NCBI GenBank assembly: GCA_037444005.1
Contig: JBBING010000073.1
Coordinates: forward strand, 1-11,834
Length of the DNA stretch: 11,834 nt
Direction of reading: 5' to 3'
DNA from: DATLZC01 sp037444005
GTDB taxonomy: Bacteria; Chloroflexota; Dehalococcoidia; DSTF01; JACRBR01
The notes beneath the pieces are model-generated. The model had not been told where the DNA came from. It worked only from the letters and a program-made list of their open reading frames with translations, and did no database searches. A program made the position numbers and the translations under genes. Each line of letters opens with the position of its first letter. Position 1 is the stretch's first letter. Shown here piece by piece: positions 1 through 6,652 of the stretch.

Positions 1-53
1 TGATTCTGAGGCAACGCTCCCCGTTCGGTAACCCTTTCAATGAGGCAGATCGG
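1..53 (+). repeat. Left copy of 53-bp terminal inverted repeat
   Basis: Positions 1-53 are the exact reverse complement of 11781-11833 (base i pairs with base 11834 minus i); identity ends sharply at 54. The repeat has no recognisable gene, IS end or rRNA/tRNA sequence. An ATG inside it opens short frames beginning MRQIG at both window ends, but neither has a ribosome binding site or family resemblance. A dispersed repeat where an assembly broke is the simplest explanation; ends of an inverted segment or of a non-autonomous element are alternatives. Confidence 0.9.
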
Positions 54-148
54 GCTCTACCAGGGCTTGCGCCGCGGGCGTAAGCTTGATCGGTGGAGTG
101 TGCAGGAACGCACCGGCGCGATGACGCGCCGAGCGCAGGAGGCTCGCC

Positions 149-466
149 ATGCCGACGTTCATCCTGTTGACCCGCCTCAGTCCCGAAAGCGTGCGCTCCC
201 CCGACGCCTACGAGGAGCTCAACGCCCGGATCGAGGAGCAGATCAAGGCCCACGCGCCGGAGGTGCGCTGGATCGCGAACTACGCGATCCTGGGTCCGTA
301 CGACTATCTCGACGTCTTCGAAGCGCCGGACGATCGGACAGCCATGAAGGTGTCCACCATCGTGCGCAGTTTCGGCCACGCGACCACCGAGACGTGGATC
401 GCCGAGCCGTGGTCCCGCTTCGTGGAGCTGACGCACGAGGTGGCGGGCGCCGCCGCGCGGGCCTGA
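149..466 (+). CDS. GYD-domain protein
   Basis: This 105-residue protein has the size and signature of the GYD family (small ferredoxin-like alpha-beta proteins of unknown function, abundant in soil bacteria and archaea). Family-like parts are the N-terminal strand MPTFILLTRL, a helix over about residues 18-35, the core LGPYDYLDVFEAPD (48-61, the GPYD hallmark), and a second helix-strand SFGHATTETW (74-83). The ATG at 149 is preceded by an AGGAGG ribosome binding site with usual spacing, which fixes the start. No signal peptide or membrane segment is visible, so it should be cytosolic. It converges on the small Lrp/RAM gene, with only 12 bases between stop codons. A structural or ligand-sensing role is possible, but no reaction is known for the family. 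Confidence 0.85.
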   Translation: MPTFILLTRLSPESVRSPDAYEELNARIEEQIKAHAPEVRWIANYAILGPYDYLDVFEAPDDRTAMKVSTIVRSFGHATTETWIAEPWSRFVELTHEVAGAAARA

Positions 467-478
467 CCCGGGACGGCG

Positions 479-715
479 TCAGTCGGGGAACGTCACCAGC
501 GAGGTCGTGCTTTCGACGCCGGGAACGGACCGGATCTTCTCGCTGAGGATCGGCGGCACGTCGGCGAGCGTCTGCGCTTCGATCTCGACGACGATGTCGT
601 ACGGTCCCATGACCTCGTGGATCTCGACCACGCCGGGCACTTCCTTCAGGGCCGCAAACACCTTCTTGGTGGCTCCCGGGTCGGCGACGACCAGAACGTA
701 GGCTTTGACGGGCAT
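479..715 (-). CDS. Stand-alone Lrp/AsnC ligand-binding (RAM) domain protein
   Basis: The 78-residue product matches the C-terminal RAM/AsnC effector domain of Lrp-type regulators and lacks the usual N-terminal helix-turn-helix. It begins MPVKAYVLVVADPG, carries GVVEIHEVMGPYDIVVEIEA (residues 28-47; strand, the GPYD turn, strand) and ends with IRSVPGVESTTSLVTFPD (61-78), the typical final helix and strand. I chose the ATG at 713-715 because a GGAGA ribosome binding site lies seven bases upstream; the ATG at 736 would add seven basic residues and lacks that support. Such single-domain SraA-type proteins form oligomeric alpha-beta barrels that can bind amino acids or other small ligands. It probably senses a metabolite or pairs with a full-length Lrp protein elsewhere. 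DNA binding by itself is unlikely. Confidence 0.85.
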   Translation of the reverse strand: MPVKAYVLVVADPGATKKVFAALKEVPGVVEIHEVMGPYDIVVEIEAQTLADVPPILSEKIRSVPGVESTTSLVTFPD

Positions 716-1009
716 CGACCGTCTCCTTCCGGACACAGCGAACGAACGGGCTCGAATCGCCCCAGTATAGCCGGAACGGCCCGCGTTCGGTGAGCTGGCC
801 CCCGTCAGGCCCAGCGACAGCGGGTGGTCTCTGCCGCGTGACGCACCCGATCCAACGCCTCGAAAGCGCCACGACCCGCGACCGACAGGCCCCGCTGCCG
901 GACGCAGAGGTCGCCCAGGCGCGCCTGCGTCGTCAGCGGGCGAGCGCGCCCAACGGACGCGCTATTCATGGAAGCGTTGGCGTCGGCGATGGCCCATACT
1001 AGCCGCGGG
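716..1009. other. Intergenic stretch without a convincing gene
   Basis: This gap of about 290 bases separates two minus-strand genes. The short frames on either strand have no ribosome binding site and no recognisable family. The longest plausible one, minus strand 969-805 (54 codons from an ATG), has no family resemblance I can name. I see no tRNA fold and no terminator with a T tract. Apart from the TATACT at 764-769, nothing can be assigned. Confidence 0.5.
764..769 (-). promoter_or_regulatory. Candidate -10 element for the RAM-domain gene
   Basis: On the minus strand this reads TATACT, five of six matches to the bacterial -10 consensus, and stands out in very GC-rich surroundings. It lies about 50 bases before the ATG at 715. 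No good -35 hexamer is visible at the usual spacing. Confidence 0.4.
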
Positions 1010-1801
1010 TTACGTCTTCCCGGGCTTTCGTCCCGCCAGGGTCACGCCCCGAGTGTCGAATTCCTTCGCGTCGGACTCGTGCTTCGAGCCCGAAAATACA
1101 TCGACCTGTTGTCCCCAGCGAATGTCGACGAACCCTGTGTGATGGAGCACCCACGTCCACTCTGCTTCCAGCAGAGCTCCTGCGATTCACCCTGACCAGA
1201 GATCGATGTCGTCCTTGGCGTCTTGAGGAACCTCCTTGTGCACCACGATGTCGCCGATCTGGAAGCTGCCGCCCGGCTTCAGGACGCGGAAGACCTCACG
1301 CATGACTGCGATCTTGTCGGGGCACAAATTGATGACGCCGTTGCTGATGACGACGTCCACCGACTCCGAATCGACCGGGAGATCCTCCGCGAACCCCATC
1401 CTCACGTCCACATGGCCGAAGGCGAGCGCGCGGGCGGCGGCGCGCGTCTTCTCGAGCATCGCCTCTGTCATGTCCACGGCGATGACGCGCCCGGCGGGCC
1501 CGACCTGACGCGCGGCCAGCAGCGTGTCGAAGCCGGCCCCGCACCCGATGTCGAGCACCGTCGCGCCCGTCGGCATTCGCCCCATCGAGAACGGATTGCC
1601 TGTCCCGGCGAACGACTCCACGACGCTCGACGGGAGGGAGTCGACTTCCTCGAGGCCGTACCCGAGCATGGCCGCCAGCGGACGACCGGTGTGGAAATGG
1701 AAACCCTTCTCCGGGTCGAGCGCGACCTCGGTGTATTTCGCCGCGATCTGCGTACGCAGGACCTCTCGGTCCACCTTCGCTGGAGCCACGAACTGGCTCA
1801 T
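1010..1801 (-). CDS. Selenocysteine-containing SAM-dependent methyltransferase (ArsM/UbiE-like)
   Basis: Read through one internal UGA (codon 205, bases 1189-1187), this gene encodes 263 residues. SAM-binding motif I is VLDIGCGAGFD (82-92), followed by acidic VIAVDMT (106-112), motif VDVVISNGVINL (148-159) and FRVLKPGG (171-178). After UGA the same frame continues with IAGALLEAEW (206-215), HHTGFVDIRW (220-229) and GVTLAGRKPGKT before TAA. This is the normal C-terminal part of the family, in which ArsM-like proteins have a conserved Cys before the AGAL motif (Cys206 of human AS3MT). UGA replaces that Cys and a SECIS-like hairpin follows, so selenocysteine is the best reading. The other two arsenite-binding Cys positions are Thr67 (GTGNP) and Gly155 (ISNGVIN), so the substrate may not be arsenite. 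The ATG at 1801 is chosen over that at 1807 because GAGGGAG lies eight bases before it. The selenium machinery is not in this window. The alternative is a nonsense mutation or sequencing error. Confidence 0.85.
1159..1177 (-). promoter_or_regulatory. Bacterial SECIS-like stem-loop downstream of the UGA
   Basis: In the mRNA, GCUCUGC pairs with GCAGAGU (six Watson-Crick pairs plus an outer G-U) around the five-base apical loop UGGAA (bases 1170-1166). The loop lies at nucleotides 17-21 after the UGA, with two G residues at positions 18-19. Known bacterial SECIS elements place a short stem-loop carrying G in its apical loop at about this distance from the UGA so that SelB can bind. Longer pairing (GGAGC with GCUCC, offsets 7-11 and 39-43) could form an alternative or outer stem. 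Confidence 0.78.
1187..1189 (-). other. In-frame UGA, predicted selenocysteine codon 205
   Basis: The codon lies between WSG and IAGALL, exactly where Cys stands in ArsM-like methyltransferases. Coding potential of the same family continues to a TAA 59 codons later, which argues against genuine termination here. Confidence 0.82.
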
Positions 1802-1830
1802 CTTCATCACTCCCTCGAAGAGATGGGGCC

Positions 1831-1836
1831 ATTGTA
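1831..1836 (-). promoter_or_regulatory. Candidate -10 element for the methyltransferase
   Basis: The minus strand reads TACAAT, five of six matches to the consensus, 29 bases before the ATG at 1801. A nearly identical GTACAATGG(G)CC context occurs at 11747-11752, upstream of the other minus-strand operon. No clear -35 hexamer is seen. Confidence 0.5.
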
Positions 1837-1839
1837 CAC

Positions 1840-1858
1840 CTCGCGGGCGCCGCGCGAG
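1840..1858. promoter_or_regulatory. Small inverted repeat, possible operator in a divergent promoter region
   Basis: CTCGCG (1840-1845) and CGCGAG (1853-1858) are perfect inverted arms separated by seven bases. They lie directly upstream of the methyltransferase -10 and between the two divergent genes. A repressor bound here could affect both. Short GC-rich palindromes arise easily by chance in this base composition, so confidence is low. Confidence 0.3.
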
Positions 1859-1921
1859 CCCCTTGCGTGAGAGCGCGGCCCGTCCGACACTGGCGACGCT
1901 CGAAGGAAAGGAACCACGTGC

Positions 1922-2953
1922 GTGCAGGCCCTCGTCGTCACCGGAGCCCGCGCCGTCGCGTTCGAGGAGGTGCCCGAGCCGGCGGCGGGCCCGGGTCAGG
2001 TCAAGCTCCGCGTCCGCTACGTCGGCATCTGCGGCTCCGACTTGCATGAGCTGGAGAGCGACCGGGACCGGCGTGCCTTCGGCATGACGCCGATCATGGG
2101 GCACGAGTTCAGCGCAACTGTCGCCGAGGTCGGAGCCGGAGTGACCGGCCTCGCTCCGGGCGATGTGGTGACCGTGAACCCGTCGCAGTGGTGCGGCCGC
2201 TGCGACGCCTGCAGGGCGGGCCAGACCTGGCGATGCGAGTCGCCGTCGGGCGCCATCGGCTACGGCAGCGCCGGCGCATACGCGGAGTTCGTGGTCGCGA
2301 ACGCGGCCACCTGCGTCCGCGCGGCCGACGGCGCGCGGCCGGACCTGCTCGCCCTCAGCGAGCCGTTCGCGGTAGCGCTACATGCGCTCCGGCGCGGACG
2401 CCTCCAACCCGGCGAACCTGTGCTCATCACCGGTTGCGGACCCATCGGCCTGTTGTGCGTCTTGGCCGCACGGCGACTGGGAGCAGGCCCCATTGTGGCG
2501 AGCGACCCCGTCGCTTCGCGGCGCGAGAAGGCGGCATCCCTGGGCGCGACGCGCGCGGTGGCTCCGTTGGACCTCGGGGCCGTCTTGCGCGAGGCGACCG
2601 GCGCTAGTCAGGTTCCCCTCTCCATCGAGGCCTCGGGCGTCGCCGCCGCGATGACGGACTGCCTTTCGTCGCTGGCACGAGGCGGGCGAGTCGTGCTCGC
2701 GGGCGTGAACGAGCAACCGTATCCGCTCTCGCTGTTCCAGACGCTGGTCATGGAGCACGAGATCATCGGGTCGCTCGGCTACACTCACGACGAGTTCCGC
2801 GAAGCCGCCGACCTCATCGGCGCGGGCGCCGTCGACGTCGCGCCGGTGGTCAGCCACCGGCTTCCCTTGCGCGAAGGCCCTCGGGTGTTCCGCGAGCTTC
2901 TCACCGACCGGGGGACGTACCACAAGGTCCTGCTCTCGCCGGACGAGCCGTAG
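1922..2953 (+). CDS. Zinc-dependent medium-chain alcohol/polyol dehydrogenase
   Basis: The 343-residue protein is a full-length MDR-superfamily oxidoreductase of the butanediol/sorbitol/threonine dehydrogenase type, oxidising a secondary alcohol with NAD(P). Catalytic zinc ligands are Cys37 (GICGSD), His61-Glu62 (GHEF) and Glu147 (SEPFAVALHA). The structural zinc site is Cys91, Cys94, Cys97 and Cys105. The Rossmann fold carries GCGPIG (171-176), and Asp195 at the end of the next strand suggests NAD rather than NADP. The start is GTG at 1922, with GGAAAGGAA shortly upstream; no ATG fits. It is divergent from the methyltransferase across 120 bases, so shared control is possible. Substrate cannot be told from sequence alone. 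Confidence 0.9.
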   Translation: MQALVVTGARAVAFEEVPEPAAGPGQVKLRVRYVGICGSDLHELESDRDRRAFGMTPIMGHEFSATVAEVGAGVTGLAPGDVVTVNPSQWCGRCDACRAGQTWRCESPSGAIGYGSAGAYAEFVVANAATCVRAADGARPDLLALSEPFAVALHALRRGRLQPGEPVLITGCGPIGLLCVLAARRLGAGPIVASDPVASRREKAASLGATRAVAPLDLGAVLREATGASQVPLSIEASGVAAAMTDCLSSLARGGRVVLAGVNEQPYPLSLFQTLVMEHEIIGSLGYTHDEFREAADLIGAGAVDVAPVVSHRLPLREGPRVFRELLTDRGTYHKVLLSPDEP

Positions 2954-2964
2954 CGCCCGTCCGC

Positions 2965-2970
2965 TATCAT
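2965..2970 (+). promoter_or_regulatory. Candidate -10 element close to the start codon (leaderless transcript)
   Basis: TATCAT ends six bases before the ATG at 2977, so transcription would begin at or next to the start codon. No ribosome binding site is seen before this gene, which fits a leaderless mRNA. The site lies in the 23-base gap after the dehydrogenase stop. Confidence 0.4.
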
Positions 2971-2976
2971 GCGCGC

Positions 2977-3888
2977 ATGGGTGATGTGCGATTCCGCGCT
3001 CTGACGGCGGACGACCTTCCGCGCGTGGCCCCGCTGCGACGCCGGGCGCTCGACACCTTGCGCACGCCCGCTGAAGCGCCTGTCGGCCGCCCACCCGACG
3101 ATGTCGCGCCCGAGCTGCCGCATCTCCTGCGCACCGACCCCGACCTCGCGTGGATCGCCGAGGGCGATGATGCGCCCCTGGGGTACACGCTCGGCGCTGT
3201 ACGCGATGGGTTGTGCACGGTGTCGCACCTGTTCGTCGACCCCGACGCCCACGAGCGCGACATCGGGCAGGAGTTGCTGCGACGCCTTCTGGCGGCTGCG
3301 GAGACGCGAGGCGCCGCACGCCGGTGGGTCGTGGCGTCGAGCTCGCTGGCGGCGCACGCGCTGTACCTCCGAGCCGGCATGTACGACCGGGCCACGCTCT
3401 ATCCCCTGCTGGGTCCCGTCCGGGCGCTCCTCACGCTTCCCGAGCCCCCCTCGCAGGCGCGCGTGAAGCGTCCCACCCTGTGCGATGGGTGGCTTCACCG
3501 CCTGAACGCGCTGGACCGCGCGGTGCGCGGCGCGGCGAGGCCCGAAGACCACGCGTTCTTCCTGGAATCGCCGGACGCGCACTGCGAGGCCTTCGTCGAT
3601 GAAGCCGGCGGTGTGTTAGGTTATGTCTACTACTGGGACAGCGGGCACATCGGCCCGAGCGCGGCGAGCGAGCCCGAACTTCTGCTCGACCTGCTGCGCA
3701 TCGCGGCGAGGGGCCTCGACCGCTCAGGAGTCGACGTCATCACACTCCTCGTGCCGTCCCTGAACCCGGTCGTGCTCTCAGTCCTCCTGCAGCGGCGGTT
3801 CGTGATCAGGCGGCTCGACACGCTCATGACCTCGGGGGTCTGGGGCGCGCTGGACCGCTATCTGCCGTCGGGTGGCGTCTTGATGTAG
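2977..3888 (+). CDS. GNAT-family N-acetyltransferase
   Basis: The 303-residue protein has an N-terminal GNAT fold: opening FRALTADDLPRV (6-17), strand GLCTVSHLFVDPD (78-90), the acetyl-CoA loop region ERDIGQELLRRLL (93-105, a variant of Q/RxxGxG/A) and ALYLRAGMY (128-136), the usual late helix. The C-terminal half (about 190-300) has GYVYYWDSGHIGPS and VITLLVPSLNPVVLSVLLQRRFVIRRLDTLM, resembling a second, degenerate GNAT domain. Double-GNAT proteins of about 300 residues are known. It would transfer an acetyl group from acetyl-CoA to an unknown amine. Its stop is nine bases before glcD, so the two are probably co-transcribed. Confidence 0.8.
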   Translation: MGDVRFRALTADDLPRVAPLRRRALDTLRTPAEAPVGRPPDDVAPELPHLLRTDPDLAWIAEGDDAPLGYTLGAVRDGLCTVSHLFVDPDAHERDIGQELLRRLLAAAETRGAARRWVVASSSLAAHALYLRAGMYDRATLYPLLGPVRALLTLPEPPSQARVKRPTLCDGWLHRLNALDRAVRGAARPEDHAFFLESPDAHCEAFVDEAGGVLGYVYYWDSGHIGPSAASEPELLLDLLRIAARGLDRSGVDVITLLVPSLNPVVLSVLLQRRFVIRRLDTLMTSGVWGALDRYLPSGGVLM

Positions 3889-3897
3889 GAGCGAACC

Positions 3898-5367
3898 ATG
3901 ACGTCGGCGGCCTTGCCCCGTACGGTCATCCGCGACCTGCAGCGAGCGGTCGGACGCGAGCATGTCCTCTGGCGTCCAGAGGAGATCGTGGCGTTCGAAT
4001 ACGACGCCACCATCGAGCGGTTCGCGCCCCAGGCGGTCGTTTTTCCGGGCTCCGCCGATGAGGTCAGCGCCGTGGTGCGCGTCGCTCGGGCCCACCGCCT
4101 CCCCGTGATCCCGAGAGGTGCGGGCACCGGGCTCAGCGGCGGCGCCGTCGCCGCCGTCGGCGGCGTGGTCGTCGCCCTCACGCGCCTGAACCGCATTCTC
4201 GAGATCGACGCACGGAATCGGATCGCCGTGGTCGAGCCGGGCGTGGTCAACCTCGACCTCTCGAAGGCGGCGGCGCCCTACGGTCTCACCTACGCGCCGG
4301 ACCCGTCGAGTCAGCGCGCGTGCACCATCGGCGGCAACGTGGCGGAGAACGCCGGCGGGCCCCACTGCCTCGCCTATGGCGCCACCACCAACCATGTCCT
4401 GGGCCTCGAAATCGTGCTGGCCGACGGCACCATTACCTGGACTGGAGGCAAGACGCGGCTCGCAACGGGCTACGACCTTACGGGGGTGCTCGTGGGATCC
4501 GAAGGAACGCTGGCCATCGTGACCAAGGCGGTCGTGCGGCTCATGCCGCTCCCCGAGTCGGTCCGGACGCTGCTCGCCATCTTCGACGAGGTCGACCACG
4601 CTTCCAACGCCGTGTCAGCGATCATCGCGCACGGCATCGTGCCCGCGGCGCTCGAGATGCTCGACCGGGAGATCATCAAGGCGGTGGAGCCCGCGCTCCA
4701 TGTGGGGTACCCCATGGATGCAGGCGCGGTGCTGCTCATCGAAGTCGAAGGCCTGCGCGAGGCGACGCGGGCGCAGGCGGACGAGGTGCGCATTTTGTGT
4801 TTGGAACAGGGAGCGCGCGAGGTCCGTCTCGCGGAAGACCCCGAGGACCGCGAGCGGCTCTGGGCTGGCCGCAAAGGCGCTATCGGCGCGCTCGGCCGTC
4901 TGGCCCCGAACTATTACGTGCTCGACGGCGTCGTCCCTCGCACGAAGCTCCCCGATGTGCTCCGGGGCGTGTACACCGTCTGCGAACGCGCCGGCTTCCC
5001 CGTAGCGAACGTCTTCCATGCGGGCGACGGCAATCTTCACCCCAACGTGCTCTTCGACGCACGCGTACCCGGCGCGACCGAGCGCGTGCTCGAGATCGGG
5101 GCCGAGATCATGCGCCTGTGCGTCGAGGCGGGGGGCAGCATCACGGGCGAGCACGGCGTCGGGCTGGAGAAGCGCGACTTCATGTCCTGGATCTTCTCGG
5201 AGGACGACCTTGAGGCTATGACGCGTGTGAAGCGCGCGTTCGTGCCTGCTGGCGCCGCGGATTTCAATCCGTGCAAGGCGTTTCCCACGACCAAGGGCTG
5301 CGGAGAGCTGACATCGCGGCACATCGAGCGGATGCGCGCCCTCTTCGGCGGCGACCTCTACGTCTGA
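3898..5367 (+). CDS. glcD: Glycolate/D-2-hydroxyacid oxidase FAD subunit GlcD
   Basis: This 489-residue flavoprotein has the length and order of GlcD. The PCMH-type FAD domain includes FPGSADEVSAVV, PRGAGTGLSGGAV, CTIGGNVAENAGGPHC and GSEGTLAIVTKA. The C-terminal FAD-linked oxidase domain has HAGDGNLHPN (374-383) and GEHGVGLEKRDFM (from Gly417), with His419 and the HAGDGNLH histidines at positions conserved in D-lactate/glycolate dehydrogenases. It oxidises glycolate or a related D-2-hydroxyacid to the 2-oxoacid and passes electrons on via GlcE and GlcF. AGGAG precedes the ATG. Close paralogues act on D-lactate, so the substrate is inferred from the GlcE and GlcF neighbours. Confidence 0.93.
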   Translation: MTSAALPRTVIRDLQRAVGREHVLWRPEEIVAFEYDATIERFAPQAVVFPGSADEVSAVVRVARAHRLPVIPRGAGTGLSGGAVAAVGGVVVALTRLNRILEIDARNRIAVVEPGVVNLDLSKAAAPYGLTYAPDPSSQRACTIGGNVAENAGGPHCLAYGATTNHVLGLEIVLADGTITWTGGKTRLATGYDLTGVLVGSEGTLAIVTKAVVRLMPLPESVRTLLAIFDEVDHASNAVSAIIAHGIVPAALEMLDREIIKAVEPALHVGYPMDAGAVLLIEVEGLREATRAQADEVRILCLEQGAREVRLAEDPEDRERLWAGRKGAIGALGRLAPNYYVLDGVVPRTKLPDVLRGVYTVCERAGFPVANVFHAGDGNLHPNVLFDARVPGATERVLEIGAEIMRLCVEAGGSITGEHGVGLEKRDFMSWIFSEDDLEAMTRVKRAFVPAGAADFNPCKAFPTTKGCGELTSRHIERMRALFGGDLYV

Positions 5368-5403
5368 CGGACGCCGGGCGTCGATGCCGGTGGCCGGCCG
5401 TGT

Positions 5404-5409
5404 TAGGCT
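5404..5409 (+). promoter_or_regulatory. Candidate -10 element just before glcE
   Basis: TAGGCT ends nine bases before the ATG of glcE. No strong ribosome binding site is visible before that ATG. An internal, nearly leaderless promoter could supplement read-through from glcD. A small hairpin (GACGC/GCGTC) lies upstream at about 5369-5381 without a T tract, so I do not call it a terminator. Confidence 0.3.
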
Positions 5410-5418
5410 GAAGCCACG

Positions 5419-6651
5419 ATGACCTCGCCCGCGCCCCCCGATGTCTTCGCCGGCGCTCTGGGAGCCGACCGGGTTGAGACCGCCGACCTCGCCCGGTATG
5501 AGGTCGATGGCCTTCTGCCTTCTTGCGCCGTGACGCCGCGGTCGCCGGAGGAGGCGGCTCGCGCCCTGGCCGCAGCCAACGGCGCCGGGCTCGCCGTGAT
5601 TCCGTTCGGCGGGGGCACGATGATGGACTTCGGCAATATCCCCGTGCGATACGACGTCGCGCTCGATTTGCGCGGTCTCCAGCGTGTGGTCGAGTACACA
5701 CCGGAGGACCTCACGGTCACCGTGGAGGCGGGCCTGCGTCTGTCGGACGTGAACGCGCTCCTCGCGGAACGGGGCCAGTTCCTGCCTTTCGACCCGCCGT
5801 ACGGCGAAGACGCAACCATCGGTGGAATCGTCGCGACAAACGCAGCCGGCCTGTCGCGCCATCAGTACGATGCGCCTCGCGATCGCCTCATCGGCGTCAC
5901 CGTGGCGCTGGCGGATGGGCGACTCACGAAGGCCGGCGGACGGGTGGTCAAGAATGTGGCCGGCTACGACCTGTGCAAGCTGTACTGCGGCTCGATGGGC
6001 ACGCTCGGCGTCATCGTCGCAGCGACGTTCAAAGTTGCGCCCCTGCCCAGACAAGAGGCCGTATGGGTCGCGGCTTTTCCCTCCGCACGAGATGCGTTCG
6101 CCGTCGGTTTCACCGCGCTCGCACAGCCGCTGGCGCTACGCGCCCTCGAAGTGATATCGCCCGCCCTCGCGGCCTCGGGCGGGCTGGAGCGCGCCTGGTC
6201 CGTCGTCGCCTGGTGCGCTGGAGAAACGGCGGCGGTGGCGCGCTCCCTGCGCGAGCTCGACAGTATTGCCCGGGGCAAGGCGCGCCGGCACACGGATGCG
6301 CGCCGCCTCACGTCCTGGCCCGCAGATTCGGCTGCCGTCGTCCTCCGGCTGTCACTTCTGCCGAGCGATGTTGAGAAGGCGATACAGGACCTACCTGACA
6401 CTGCAATGGCTGCGGTGACGCTCGCCCATGGCGTCGCCCGCGTCGGATTGGACGCGGACCATCCCGAGCTGAGGGCGCGGGTCGAGCGGCTCGGTGGGAC
6501 ATGGGCGTTCGAGCGCGCGTCGCTGGACCTGAAGCGCACCCTCGACGTGTGGGGGCCGGCGCCCCCGGCGTTGGCCGTCATGGAGCACCTCAAGCGCGAA
6601 TTCGACGCGCGCGGAACGCTATCGCCCGGGCGCTTCGTCGGGAGGTTGTGA
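5419..6651 (+). CDS. glcE: Glycolate oxidase FAD-binding subunit GlcE
   Basis: The 410-residue protein is the second FAD-binding subunit. The PCMH domain covers roughly residues 20-205: VTPRSPEEAARAL, PFGGGTMMDFGN (62-73), TIGGIVATNAAG (from residue 133) and VVKNVAGYDLCKLYCGSMGTLGVI, a signature typical of GlcE. The C-terminal half is less conserved, as usual for GlcE, and ends GTLSPGRFVGRL, the usual terminal motif. It has no HAGDGNLH or GEHG catalytic motif, in keeping with a shuttle or structural FAD subunit rather than the main catalyst. It follows glcD after 51 bases and ends one base before glcF. Confidence 0.92.
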   Translation: MTSPAPPDVFAGALGADRVETADLARYEVDGLLPSCAVTPRSPEEAARALAAANGAGLAVIPFGGGTMMDFGNIPVRYDVALDLRGLQRVVEYTPEDLTVTVEAGLRLSDVNALLAERGQFLPFDPPYGEDATIGGIVATNAAGLSRHQYDAPRDRLIGVTVALADGRLTKAGGRVVKNVAGYDLCKLYCGSMGTLGVIVAATFKVAPLPRQEAVWVAAFPSARDAFAVGFTALAQPLALRALEVISPALAASGGLERAWSVVAWCAGETAAVARSLRELDSIARGKARRHTDARRLTSWPADSAAVVLRLSLLPSDVEKAIQDLPDTAMAAVTLAHGVARVGLDADHPELRARVERLGGTWAFERASLDLKRTLDVWGPAPPALAVMEHLKREFDARGTLSPGRFVGRL

Positions 6652-6652
6652 C

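Noticed and set aside
805..969. 54-codon minus-strand frame in the gap downstream of the methyltransferase
   Set aside because: Starts ATG and has ordinary composition, but there is no ribosome binding site or recognisable family. Kept only as a remark on the intergenic stretch.
790..1195. Small plus-strand frames at 790-1002 and 968-1195
   Set aside because: No ribosome binding site and no family resemblance. The second is the antisense of the methyltransferase C-terminal region.
1010..1801. Pseudogene by nonsense mutation
   Set aside because: The single interruption is UGA at a conserved Cys position, with an intact frame afterwards and a SECIS-like hairpin at the right spacing. No other stop or frameshift is present. 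Not fully excluded without reads and homologues.
1187..2104. Methyltransferase read as a 305-residue protein starting at 2104 and stopping at the UGA
   Set aside because: The extension upstream of 1801 overlaps the divergent dehydrogenase, has no family-like sequence, and crosses the promoter. A good ribosome binding site supports the ATG at 1801. The UGA stop would cut the conserved C-terminal region, which continues in the same frame.
5369..5381. Hairpin between glcD and glcE as a terminator
   Set aside because: The stem is only five base pairs, with no T tract. The following gene belongs to the same complex, so termination here is unlikely.
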